Shown here piece by piece: positions 1 to 5,808 of a DNA stretch of 5,808 nucleotides (position 1 is its first letter; the number at the start of each line of letters is the position of its first letter). The stretch is from assembly GCA_025357895.1 (NCBI GenBank), contig JANYLL010000160.1, forward strand, positions 1-5,808. Direction: 5' to 3'. Under the pieces are notes generated by a model. The model saw only the letters and a list, made by a program, of their open reading frames with translations, made no database searches and had not been told where the DNA came from. The DNA is from Ignavibacteriota bacterium. Its GTDB lineage: Bacteria; Bacteroidota; Ignavibacteria; Palsa-1295. The translations under genes were made by a program, and so were the position numbers.

Positions 1-800
1 TTCCATGCGCCATCAAAATATAATTTATCTTCTTCTAATTTTTTCGGAATGGTGAAAACTGTAACCTTATTCGGTATTGCCCCTTCGGAATTACCAATAT
101 GATTGCGGTCAAAGCCAACATACGTCTCAGGCGTTGGACGATAACATACCGAACCGGATTTATCGGAAGCCCTAACAATCGCTGTTAATTGAGGTAATAT
201 TATTGTACTGTCACGCTCAAGTAGAATCTTCTGCAGAAAAGCCTCGAACTCCTGATATTCACCTTCGCCCGTATGGGTGTTTCGTAAGATGCCATCTTTA
301 TCGAAAAGATATTTTGCAGGCCAATATTTATTGGCAAGAGAATTCCAGATTTCATAATCATTATCTGCAATGTTCGGATACGTTAAACCGAACTTTGCTA
401 TGGCAGTTTTAAGATTTTCCGGAGCTTTTTCGAAGTCGAACTCAGGAGAGTGAATTCCGATAATGACTAATCCCTTATCTTTATACTTCTCTGTCCATGA
501 TTTAATATAGGGAAGCGTTCGAATGCAATTGACGCATGTATAATCCCAGATGTCAAGAAGAACAACTTTGCCCTTTAATGAGGCAGGACTCAAATCCGCA
601 GGTTTCGTATTGTAATATCTATCCGCAGAATAATTCTGCGGCAGTGGCGGCATGTGAATATGCTCTTTGCCCTGATCTTCCATCTCGGCACCAAGTTTCG
701 CCGTTTCAGGAGAAAGTTTGGTTTTAACAGCATCCATAGTTTGAGATTTTCCGCATCCCGATAAGAAAAGGATCGTTAAAAGAATCTTATAAAATTTCAT
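1..800 (-). CDS. DipZ/TlpA-like thioredoxin-fold lipoprotein, C-terminus cut by window edge
   Basis: An open frame starts at ATG 798-800 and runs off base 1 with no stop, giving 266 visible residues. Residues 1-16 look like a short lipoprotein signal (Lys2 and Lys5, hydrophobic stretch, lipobox LSGC with Cys16). A linker to about residue 65 follows. The thioredoxin-like domain (about 70-195) has the active-site motif CVNC (Cys89, Cys92), the stretch GLVIIGIHSPEF at 110-121, and a probable cis-proline in YWPAKY (Pro161). The segment PTPETYVGF (222-230) begins the extra C-terminal domain found after the thioredoxin domain in DipZ proteins. The likely role is extracytoplasmic thiol-disulfide exchange, anchored to a membrane by lipid; the substrate is unknown. 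Unlike mycobacterial DipZ, there is no CcdA-like membrane half in front. It starts 11 nt after the glycosylase stop, without a clear ribosome-binding site. The fold and family are well supported; the exact function is inferred. Confidence 0.88.
   Translation of the reverse strand, partial: MKFYKILLTILFLSGCGKSQTMDAVKTKLSPETAKLGAEMEDQGKEHIHMPPLPQNYSADRYYNTKPADLSPASLKGKVVLLDIWDYTCVNCIRTLPYIKSWTEKYKDKGLVIIGIHSPEFDFEKAPENLKTAIAKFGLTYPNIADNDYEIWNSLANKYWPAKYLFDKDGILRNTHTGEGEYQEFEAFLQKILLERDSTIILPQLTAIVRASDKSGSVCYRPTPETYVGFDRNHIGNSEGAIPNKVTVFTIPKKLEEDKLYFDGAW
753..800 (-). other. Lipoprotein signal peptide with lipobox
   Basis: These 16 codons encode a short positively charged start, a hydrophobic core rich in Leu and Ile, and the lipobox L-S-G-C ending at Cys16. 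Cys16 would be the lipidated first residue of the mature protein. Residues +2 and +3 are Gly and Lys, so there is no Asp at +2, the inner-membrane retention signal of enterobacteria. Whether that rule applies in this organism is unknown. Confidence 0.8.
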
Positions 801-811
801 GATTATAAATA

Positions 812-1408
812 TTAAAAAGACGGTTTCCCTTTTGAAACGAATGGATTATCCTTAATACAAAATCTCCATTCTTTATCGATAGCAACTGATATTCCAACGC
901 GCGTCGTTACTTTTACTTTCTCTGCTTTCTTTAGAGCGCCTCTTGTCAGGAATAACTCGTCAGAGGTGATGAGGTCGATGCCGTTCTGCTCTCTGGTTAT
1001 GCTGAATGCTTCACAAAGTTTTGCAGGACCGGATAGCAGATCGATCTCCGTTTTGGCTTTTTTCCTACGACGAAACATCTCCTTTGTTCCGCTTACAGGC
1101 TCAAGTGCACGAAGAAGAATGGCTTCGCCTCTTCCCGAAAATCCGGTGACAACATTCATACAATAATGCATTCCATACGTGAAATACACATACGAGAAAC
1201 CAGCTTCTCCGAACATGATCTTATTCCGCTCTGTCATACCTCTATATGTATGGCTGGCAGGATCGCTTTGATGGTAGGCTTCGGTCTCGACGATTCTTCC
1301 TGCAAATTCTACATCACCAAGATTCCGATGCAGATAACTTCCTAGCAAGCCCCGAGCTGCTTTAACGACATCGTGCTCAAAGAAAGAGCGCTCGAATCTC
1401 TTTTCCAT
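812..1408 (-). CDS. 3-methyladenine DNA glycosylase (AAG/MPG family)
   Basis: This 198-residue protein excises alkylated purines such as 3-methyladenine and hypoxanthine, leaving an abasic site for base-excision repair. The motif ETEAY (41-45) carries the expected catalytic Glu43 and the base-stacking Tyr45, and His53 follows at the spacing seen in human AAG. YVYFTYGMHYCMN (73-85) supplies the pocket Tyr75, the DNA-intercalating Tyr78 and Asn85. LLRALEP (98-104) and SGPAKLCEAF (126-135) are further family signatures. The length is normal for bacterial members. I chose ATG 1406-1408. A GTG at 1457-1459 would add 17 residues unlike the family and overlap the upstream gene by 47 nt. The chosen start lies 4 nt after the stop of the DUF255 gene, so the two are probably co-transcribed and coupled. 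Family assignment is very secure; the exact lesion range is inferred from relatives. Confidence 0.95.
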   Translation of the reverse strand: MEKRFERSFFEHDVVKAARGLLGSYLHRNLGDVEFAGRIVETEAYHQSDPASHTYRGMTERNKIMFGEAGFSYVYFTYGMHYCMNVVTGFSGRGEAILLRALEPVSGTKEMFRRRKKAKTEIDLLSGPAKLCEAFSITREQNGIDLITSDELFLTRGALKKAEKVKVTTRVGISVAIDKEWRFCIKDNPFVSKGKPSF

Positions 1409-1412
1409 AGTA

Positions 1413-3491
1413 TCACTCGCTCTTCCATCGTGTTTTTTCCAAGAGCTTTCGCAATTCACTTATTTCTGTTATCGGAAGTTCACAGGTTTGATTAGTGCAG
1501 AAATAGACGGTCAGTTTTCCATCTTTTGCCGGAAGACTCTTTACAAAATCGCTCGTTGCATTCGAGCTTGATGACACAATAACCTTCCTGGGCAAATAAT
1601 ATTTTGAAAGCTCTTCGCGCATCGCTTCATACATCTCACCTTGAATATCTCGAACAAAAACAATTTCTGTAGGAGCATAATGATGCCATTCCATCCCAAC
1701 AAGCATTTCCGGCATTGTATAAGGATACTTCGCAAGCTTACCGGCGAAATAAAGCAATGTACGTTCTGCTTTATCCTTATAATCCTGATCTGAAGAAATA
1801 GCATGCAACTTCAGTAAATTCAGAACGGTTATGGAATTTCCGCTCGGTTCTGCGCCGTCATAATCATTTTTTGTGCGAATTATTATATCGGTTGCCTCGC
1901 GGCTTGTGAAATATCCGCCTTGCTTTGTATCATAGAGAAACTGATCCTGCTCCTTTTGCAAAATAATAGCACGTTCAAGCCATAACTCATCGAGTGATAC
2001 CTCGTATAGTTCTAAAAATCCTTTTATCAGGAAAGCATACGTATCCAGTGTTGCATCGAAACGTGCTTCATTATCCCGCCAGCGGCGAAGCAGCTTGTAA
2101 CCAGCTTCAACGTAAAGCCTCTGCCAAATGAATGAAGCCGCTTGTATAGCTGCATCAACATATCTCTCTTCGCGCAATACATCCCCGGCTCTTGCCATTG
2201 CTCCGATCATTAATCCATTCCATGAAGCAAGTATTTTATCATCAAGATGCGGACGAATACGTTTCGAACGTGCTTCGAATAGAATTTGCTTCCCGTTATC
2301 AAGGATCTTTGTTACCTTAGGCCTTTCTGCATTAAATTCTTTAGAAGTTTCTTCGACTGAGTGTTTGATCGAAAACACATTCTTCCCATGTTCCCAATTC
2401 CCTTTTTCATCAATACCGAAATGATAAGAAAATATTTTCGCACTTTCATCTCCGAGCAATTCTGATATCTCTTCAAGTCTCCAAACATAATACGTCCCCT
2501 CTTCACCTTCGGAATCAGCGTCAATAGCACTATAAAAACCACCTTCAGGATGAGTTAACTCACGCAAGACAAAATCGCAGGTCGAGCGAACCGTTTCGGT
2601 ATAGAATGTATCCTGAGTAATCTGATATGCATCGATATAACTTTCAATAAGCTGCGCCTGATCATAAAGCATTTTCTCGAAATGCGATACGAGCCAATAT
2701 TTATCAACGGAATACCTGTGAAATCCTCCGCCAAGTTGATCATTCAAACCACCCGCAGCCATGTGCCGCAGCGAGAAAAGCGCCATCTCCTTCGCTCGCT
2801 CGTTACCACTCGTAGAATAATGGTTGAAAAGAAAATCATATTGCACCGGTCTCGGAAATTTAGGAGCATTGCCGAATCCGCCATGATCAGCATCAAATGT
2901 GCGCTCAAAATAATAAATTGCAGCGTCGCCAAGTGTCGGCGAAAGTAATTTGGGAGCAGCATTGTCCTCTTCGGAGCCAGCTGCAATAGCCTTCGTCAAG
3001 CCTTCACTTGAACTGATAAGTTCATCTCGCTTTGTTTCCCAGAGTTCCGTAATACGCTCTAAGAGCTGCATAAAGCTTGGCTTACCATAGGCAGGTTTCG
3101 GAGGAAAATATGTACCGCAAAAAAACGGTTTCAATTCGGGAGTCAGCATCAACGTCATTGGCCAGCCGCCGCTGCCCGTCATTGCCTGCGTAGCCGTCAT
3201 GTAGATAGCATCAATATCGGGACGCTCCTCGCGGTCAAGTTTGATCGAGACGAAATACTTATTCAAATATGCAGCGAGTTCTTCGTTCTCAAAACTTTCG
3301 CGCTCCATCACATGGCACCAATGACATGTTGAATACCCTATAGAAAGAAAGATCGGCTTTTGCTCATTTCGAGCTTTTGCAAATGCCTCTTCTCCCCATG
3401 CAAACCAATCAACTGGATTAAAGGCATGTTGTAATAAATACGGAGATCGTTCTTTACTAAGTCTATTCGGTTTTCTGTCGTGATCGTTCAT
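1413..3491 (-). CDS. DUF255 thioredoxin-domain protein (YyaL/SPATA20 family)
   Basis: This 692-residue protein has the usual full length of the family. The N-terminal signature SPYLLQHAFNPVDWFAWG (16-33) leads into a thioredoxin-like fold with active site CHWC (Cys56, Cys59), a conserved DREERPDID segment (86-94) and GGWP with a probable cis-Pro111. From about residue 185 the protein resembles an (alpha/alpha)6 barrel of the N-acylglucosamine 2-epimerase/glycosidase type, with GGFGNAPKFPRP (204-215), SHFEKMLYDQAQL (269-281), DADSEGEEGTYYVW (324-337) and DDKILASWNGLMI (417-429). A C-terminal Cys pair (Cys665, Cys670) precedes a Pro. No signal peptide is seen, so it is probably cytoplasmic. The family's biochemical role is poorly defined: a redox function is suggested by CxxC, and a carbohydrate link only by the barrel fold. 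It overlaps the upstream phosphodiesterase gene by 4 nt (ATGA), and the glycosylase follows 4 nt later. Family membership is very secure; function is not. Confidence 0.95.
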   Translation of the reverse strand: MNDHDRKPNRLSKERSPYLLQHAFNPVDWFAWGEEAFAKARNEQKPIFLSIGYSTCHWCHVMERESFENEELAAYLNKYFVSIKLDREERPDIDAIYMTATQAMTGSGGWPMTLMLTPELKPFFCGTYFPPKPAYGKPSFMQLLERITELWETKRDELISSSEGLTKAIAAGSEEDNAAPKLLSPTLGDAAIYYFERTFDADHGGFGNAPKFPRPVQYDFLFNHYSTSGNERAKEMALFSLRHMAAGGLNDQLGGGFHRYSVDKYWLVSHFEKMLYDQAQLIESYIDAYQITQDTFYTETVRSTCDFVLRELTHPEGGFYSAIDADSEGEEGTYYVWRLEEISELLGDESAKIFSYHFGIDEKGNWEHGKNVFSIKHSVEETSKEFNAERPKVTKILDNGKQILFEARSKRIRPHLDDKILASWNGLMIGAMARAGDVLREERYVDAAIQAASFIWQRLYVEAGYKLLRRWRDNEARFDATLDTYAFLIKGFLELYEVSLDELWLERAIILQKEQDQFLYDTKQGGYFTSREATDIIIRTKNDYDGAEPSGNSITVLNLLKLHAISSDQDYKDKAERTLLYFAGKLAKYPYTMPEMLVGMEWHHYAPTEIVFVRDIQGEMYEAMREELSKYYLPRKVIVSSSSNATSDFVKSLPAKDGKLTVYFCTNQTCELPITEISELRKLLEKTRWKSE
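1420..1426 (-). promoter_or_regulatory. Weak candidate ribosome-binding site for the glycosylase
   Basis: The minus strand reads GGAAGAG, ending 11 nt before the ATG at 1408. The purine run resembles a Shine-Dalgarno site, but the spacing is longer than usual and it lies inside the end of the upstream gene. It mildly favours the ATG at 1408 over the GTG at 1459. Coupled re-initiation from the nearby TGA could equally drive this start. Confidence 0.25.
3488..3491 (-). other. ATGA stop-start overlap (translational coupling)
   Basis: On the minus strand the TGA of the phosphodiesterase gene (3488-3490) is embedded in ATGA with the ATG of the DUF255 gene (3489-3491). No good Shine-Dalgarno site precedes this ATG. 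The arrangement therefore suggests re-initiation by the terminating ribosome and supports the chosen start. Confidence 0.8.
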
Positions 3492-4285
3492 GTAAAAAAT
3501 TTCTTGTTACGGTAAGCAACTAATTCACCAGGTATATCGGTGACAACAGCCTTAGCTCCGGCATCAATTGCCCTGTCAAAATCTTCGATCGTAGTAATAG
3601 TATAGATCGAAAGAAAAATATTACGTTTTCTGATATCTTCCTTTGCCTTATTATTGATCTCACTTACCATACAAGCAAAACTCGTTGCATGTGCTAACTG
3701 CATTATTTCTGACGGAAGCATTTCCTCGATCGGCTTTTGAGTAATAACCGGAGAAATAGACCGCGAATTAAAATATGATGCGATCGCTGTTGTGGGACGG
3801 ATGATTACGGAAAGAGAATCCCAGGGCAGTGCATGAATAAAATCAAATCTGAATGAAGAATACAATGAATATTCATGCATTCCAAATTTTCTTACCAGAT
3901 CAACTAATGGATGAACGAAGCGGCTGGGATGAAAACCCGAATAATCTTTCATCTCAATATTCAAATATGCCTTGCCTGCAACATGACGAAGTACTTCTTC
4001 AAATTTCGGCAAGGCATCGGCAGTTGTCTGTGAGAGAAGATCGGAATATGTACGCTGCCAGATAGGTTTCTCATCACCTTTTGCTAAACGATCGTCATGA
4101 TGACAAATAAGAACCTCATCACTTGTCATCTGGACATCCACTTCTATCATCTCTGCCCCTGTGGCAAGCCCGGCATCAACGGCATTTATGCTATTTTCAA
4201 TAGCACCGCGCGATGTATCTCCGCGATGAGCGCAGATCATCGGTTTCGATTCGAATGGATATTCTTTCAGAGGTATTGATGACAT
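3488..4285 (-). CDS. Glycerophosphodiester phosphodiesterase family protein
   Basis: This 265-residue protein belongs to the GDPD family of TIM-barrel phosphodiesterases, which hydrolyse glycerophosphodiesters to glycerol-3-phosphate and an alcohol. HRG (His20-Arg21-Gly22), the following Glu30-Asn31, IEVDVQMT (47-54; metal ligands Glu48 and Asp50), His63-Asp64, LNIEMK (108-113; Glu111) and the C-terminal VVTDIPG (247-253) fit the catalytic and metal-binding pattern. No signal peptide is seen, so it is probably cytoplasmic, more like UgpQ than periplasmic GlpQ. Two positions differ from the common pattern: the RTT usually following the second His-Asp motif is absent (DRLAKG, 65-70), and Tyr228 stands where WTVN-like sequence is common. 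The start at ATG 4283-4285 overlaps the fmt stop by one base. An internal ATG at 4238-4240 (Met16) is a possible alternative, only four residues before His20. Family assignment is strong; the natural substrate is unknown. Confidence 0.92.
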   Translation of the reverse strand: MSSIPLKEYPFESKPMICAHRGDTSRGAIENSINAVDAGLATGAEMIEVDVQMTSDEVLICHHDDRLAKGDEKPIWQRTYSDLLSQTTADALPKFEEVLRHVAGKAYLNIEMKDYSGFHPSRFVHPLVDLVRKFGMHEYSLYSSFRFDFIHALPWDSLSVIIRPTTAIASYFNSRSISPVITQKPIEEMLPSEIMQLAHATSFACMVSEINNKAKEDIRKRNIFLSIYTITTIEDFDRAIDAGAKAVVTDIPGELVAYRNKKFFT

Positions 4286-4287
4286 TA
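4283..4287 (-). other. TAATG stop-start overlap (translational coupling)
   Basis: The TAA stop of fmt (4285-4287) shares one base with the ATG of the phosphodiesterase gene (4283-4285). The bases before this ATG are AT-rich with no Shine-Dalgarno site. Re-initiation is therefore the likely way the second gene is translated, which favours this ATG over the internal Met16 codon. Confidence 0.75.
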
Positions 4288-5232
4288 TTTTTCAAAAATA
4301 TTTTGTGCACCTCGCAAAAATTCTTCTGCCGTCATTCGTTTCTTATTTTCCCGTTGCACTTCTAATAATTCAACCGGAATTGTCGAAGTGCCAATATATA
4401 ATTTCTTCTTATTACCTGAAAAGAAAAACAAACCGGGGGATGAATTAAAATCAACATTTGCAAGCGCAGACCTAAATACTTTCAAGCGCTCGCCATTAGG
4501 AAGCATCGCAATTGCAGTCGGATATGGTGAAAGTCCTCTAATCTTATTATGTACTTGCTCCGCAGTTTTCGTAAGATCAAGGATGCAATCATTCGGGAAG
4601 ATCTTCGGAGCAGATGTGGACTCTTCGCTTGATTGAGGATGAGGTGTCAGGGTATTATTAGCAAGTCCTGTGATAGTAGCGACTGCTAAGTCGGCGCCAA
4701 GATGCATGAGTTTATCATGAAGATCACCAGCCGTTTCATTATCGCCTATCGGCACAGATTCCTGCATCAAAATATTTCCCGTATCGATCTTGTCATCAAG
4801 AAGAAATGTCGTCACACCTGTTTCTTTTTCGCCGTTGATGACCGCCCAATTCATCGGTGCAGCGCCCCGGTATTTGGGAAGGAGTGATGTGTGAATATTA
4901 AACGCGCCATATTTCGGCATTGTGAAAACTTCTCGCGGCAATATTTTGTATGCGACGACACAAAAAATATCTGCATTAAACGAACGGAGTTCAGCAATAA
5001 ATTTTTCATCCCGAAGTTTTTCCGGAGCAAGAACCGGAATGTTTAATTTCTGCGCTGCTTCCTGCATGACCATCGGAGTTGTCTTTAAACCCCGCCCCTG
5101 CTGCTTTTGAGGCGTTGTCACGACTACGACAATATTCTCACCTTCTATCTGCAGATACTCTAAAATAGATGCAGCAAAAGCCGGAGTCCCGAAAAAGGCA
5201 AGGCGCAAGCCCGATGGTTTCGTGTCGTTCAA
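4285..5232 (-). CDS. fmt: Methionyl-tRNA formyltransferase
   Basis: This 315-residue enzyme transfers a formyl group from 10-formyltetrahydrofolate to the methionine on initiator tRNA in the cytoplasm, allowing normal bacterial translation initiation. The N-terminal Rossmann-type domain begins with LAFFGTPAFA (11-20). The catalytic core carries Asn112, His114 and Asp150, in FNIHTSLLPKYRGAAP (111-126) and DDKIDTG (146-152). GVTTFLLD (139-146) is another formyltransferase signature. The OB-like C-terminal domain, about 208 to the end, opens with APKI and has IRGLSPYPTA (231-240). Length is normal. The start is taken as TTG 5230-5232, overlapping the upstream isomerase stop as TTGA. No in-frame ATG lies between it and an upstream in-frame TGA; the only other nearby candidate is TTG 5206-5208 (residue 9), which would leave very little ahead of the FFGTP strand. 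Thr115 replaces the Ala or Gly commonly seen after the catalytic His. Identity is very secure. Confidence 0.97.
   Translation of the reverse strand: MNDTKPSGLRLAFFGTPAFAASILEYLQIEGENIVVVVTTPQKQQGRGLKTTPMVMQEAAQKLNIPVLAPEKLRDEKFIAELRSFNADIFCVVAYKILPREVFTMPKYGAFNIHTSLLPKYRGAAPMNWAVINGEKETGVTTFLLDDKIDTGNILMQESVPIGDNETAGDLHDKLMHLGADLAVATITGLANNTLTPHPQSSEESTSAPKIFPNDCILDLTKTAEQVHNKIRGLSPYPTAIAMLPNGERLKVFRSALANVDFNSSPGLFFFSGNKKKLYIGTSTIPVELLEVQRENKKRMTAEEFLRGAQNIFEK
5229..5232 (-). other. TTGA stop-start overlap with a TTG start for fmt
   Basis: The isomerase stop TGA (5229-5231) overlaps the proposed TTG start of fmt (5230-5232). No ATG or GTG is available in this frame before an upstream in-frame stop, and no Shine-Dalgarno site is seen. 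A rare start codon placed directly on the upstream stop suggests modest translation that depends on coupling. Confidence 0.65.
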
Positions 5233-5808
5233 GCAAGTTTGGATTTCAATTGCATAATGACCGGGACAGGAGAAGGATCGACGCCTTCAAGAAGCGCCAA
5301 GTAATAACTTGTCCAATCTGCCAAAGAAATAAGGCTGAACATCCTGGCAAGAATTGTATTTCCTTCCGCTGTATATTCCTTTACCTCAACTCCCTTGCTC
5401 AGTAGAACCTCAAGTAATATGCCGAATCGTTTTGTAACCTGAGGATGTTCATCCTGTGGCGAACGCAAAAATATCACTTGGAATCTATCCTGCATCAAAT
5501 GAGGAAAGTCCCAGCCATTGATCTCGTTGTGATTCATCTCCGGCAGAACATTTCCAAAAGCAACATGCTTGCCATTTTCTTGCATTTGTCCACGCCAGCG
5601 GATATTTACCGAATCGAAAAGATCGCTTGCAGAATAAATAACCGGTATCTTCGTTAGAAGCGTGTGCGCAAGCATATTTGCATGATTTGCTTCGGTCAGA
5701 TTCGATGCTCCATATTCTTTTGCAAGTGTATCCAATGTATCGGCAGCCTCGTTAATATTAGCGGATTCACCGGAAGTAAAACCAATCCTTTCTAATATCA
5801 ATAACACC
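5229..5808 (-). CDS. Bifunctional phosphoglucose/phosphomannose isomerase, C-terminal part
   Basis: The frame enters from beyond base 5808, so its N-terminus is missing. The first codon that could look like a start (GTG 5805-5807) is an internal valine codon. About 192 residues are visible, numbered here from that codon, against roughly 300-350 for the whole protein. They cover the second SIS domain of the PGI/PMI family, which interconverts glucose-6-phosphate or mannose-6-phosphate with fructose-6-phosphate. IRWRGQMQENGK (69-80) and LPEMNHNEINGW (88-99) are the hallmark active-site segments. Glu77 and His93 are 16 residues apart, as in characterised archaeal members. The C-terminus has LADWTSYYLALLEGVDPSPV (162-181) and a closing LK (Lys188), matching the family's C-terminal catalytic Lys region. 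It is the first visible gene of the operon, and its TGA overlaps the fmt start. Its presence links the operon to central or cell-envelope sugar-phosphate metabolism. Confidence 0.93.
   Translation of the reverse strand, partial: VLLILERIGFTSGESANINEAADTLDTLAKEYGASNLTEANHANMLAHTLLTKIPVIYSASDLFDSVNIRWRGQMQENGKHVAFGNVLPEMNHNEINGWDFPHLMQDRFQVIFLRSPQDEHPQVTKRFGILLEVLLSKGVEVKEYTAEGNTILARMFSLISLADWTSYYLALLEGVDPSPVPVIMQLKSKLA

Noticed and set aside
203..727. Plus-strand open frames at 203-412 and 536-727
   Set aside because: They lie antisense to the thioredoxin-like lipoprotein gene, whose minus-strand frame is continuous with clear motifs. The plus-strand products show no recognisable domain.
801..811. 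The AT-rich gap before the lipoprotein gene as a promoter or terminator
   Set aside because: At 11 nt it is too short to hold either by itself, and I see no convincing -35/-10 pair or GC-rich hairpin in the adjoining coding sequence.
1409..1459. A longer glycosylase reading frame starting at GTG 1457-1459
   Set aside because: The extra 17 residues do not resemble the family N-terminus and would overlap the DUF255 gene by 47 nt. The ATG at 1406-1408 gives the normal length and sits 4 nt after the upstream stop.
1541..2986. Several open frames of about 60-100 codons on both strands inside the DUF255 gene
   Set aside because: They lie wholly within a well-supported 692-codon gene, and their products resemble no family I know.
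4286..4300. A 15-nt AT-rich palindrome (7-nt arms around one base) at the end of fmt
   Set aside because: The central spacer is too short for a stable hairpin, the arms have no GC, and it codes for the last residues of fmt just before the next start. It is not a credible terminator or operator.
1..5808. Mobile elements, CRISPR arrays, tRNA or rRNA genes, or a defence system
   Set aside because: By eye I saw no repeats, transposase, integrase, RNA gene signature or defence-type domain. Nearly every base belongs to six conserved-family genes on one strand.

Overview
The window is a block of six tightly packed genes, all read from the minus strand. It is complete except at its two ends. Transcription runs from high to low coordinates in this order: (1) the C-terminal part of a bifunctional phosphoglucose/phosphomannose isomerase, whose start lies beyond base 5808; (2) fmt, methionyl-tRNA formyltransferase; (3) a glycerophosphodiester phosphodiesterase family protein; (4) a DUF255 (YyaL/SPATA20-type) thioredoxin-fold protein; (5) a 3-methyladenine DNA glycosylase of the AAG/MPG family; (6) a thioredoxin-like lipoprotein resembling the periplasmic half of DipZ, whose C-terminus runs off base 1. 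There are no RNA genes, insertion sequences, CRISPR arrays or sizeable intergenic regions.

The junctions are extremely tight: a 4-nt TTGA overlap, a 1-nt TAATG overlap, a 4-nt ATGA overlap, then gaps of 4 nt and 11 nt. This points to one polycistronic transcript with translational coupling. The promoter must lie upstream of base 5808. No terminator is visible before base 1. None of the five visible start sites has a convincing Shine-Dalgarno sequence at normal spacing.

The base composition is moderate to somewhat AT-rich, Shine-Dalgarno sites appear to be lacking, and the fmt sequence style (around N112, H114 and the SLLPKYRGAAP loop) is familiar from the Bacteroidota/Chlorobiota group. I infer a bacterium from that broad group, possibly an Ignavibacteria- or Kapabacteria-like lineage. 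This is an inference, not a proof.

The genes do not form one obvious pathway. They combine sugar-phosphate isomerisation, initiator-tRNA formylation, phosphodiester hydrolysis, DNA base-excision repair and two thioredoxin-fold proteins. Most are housekeeping genes. I found no strong evidence for a new defence, mobile or biosynthetic system. The points most worth a second look are the stand-alone DipZ-like lipoprotein lacking a CcdA half, its company with a second CxxC protein of poorly known function (DUF255), and the TTG start of fmt.
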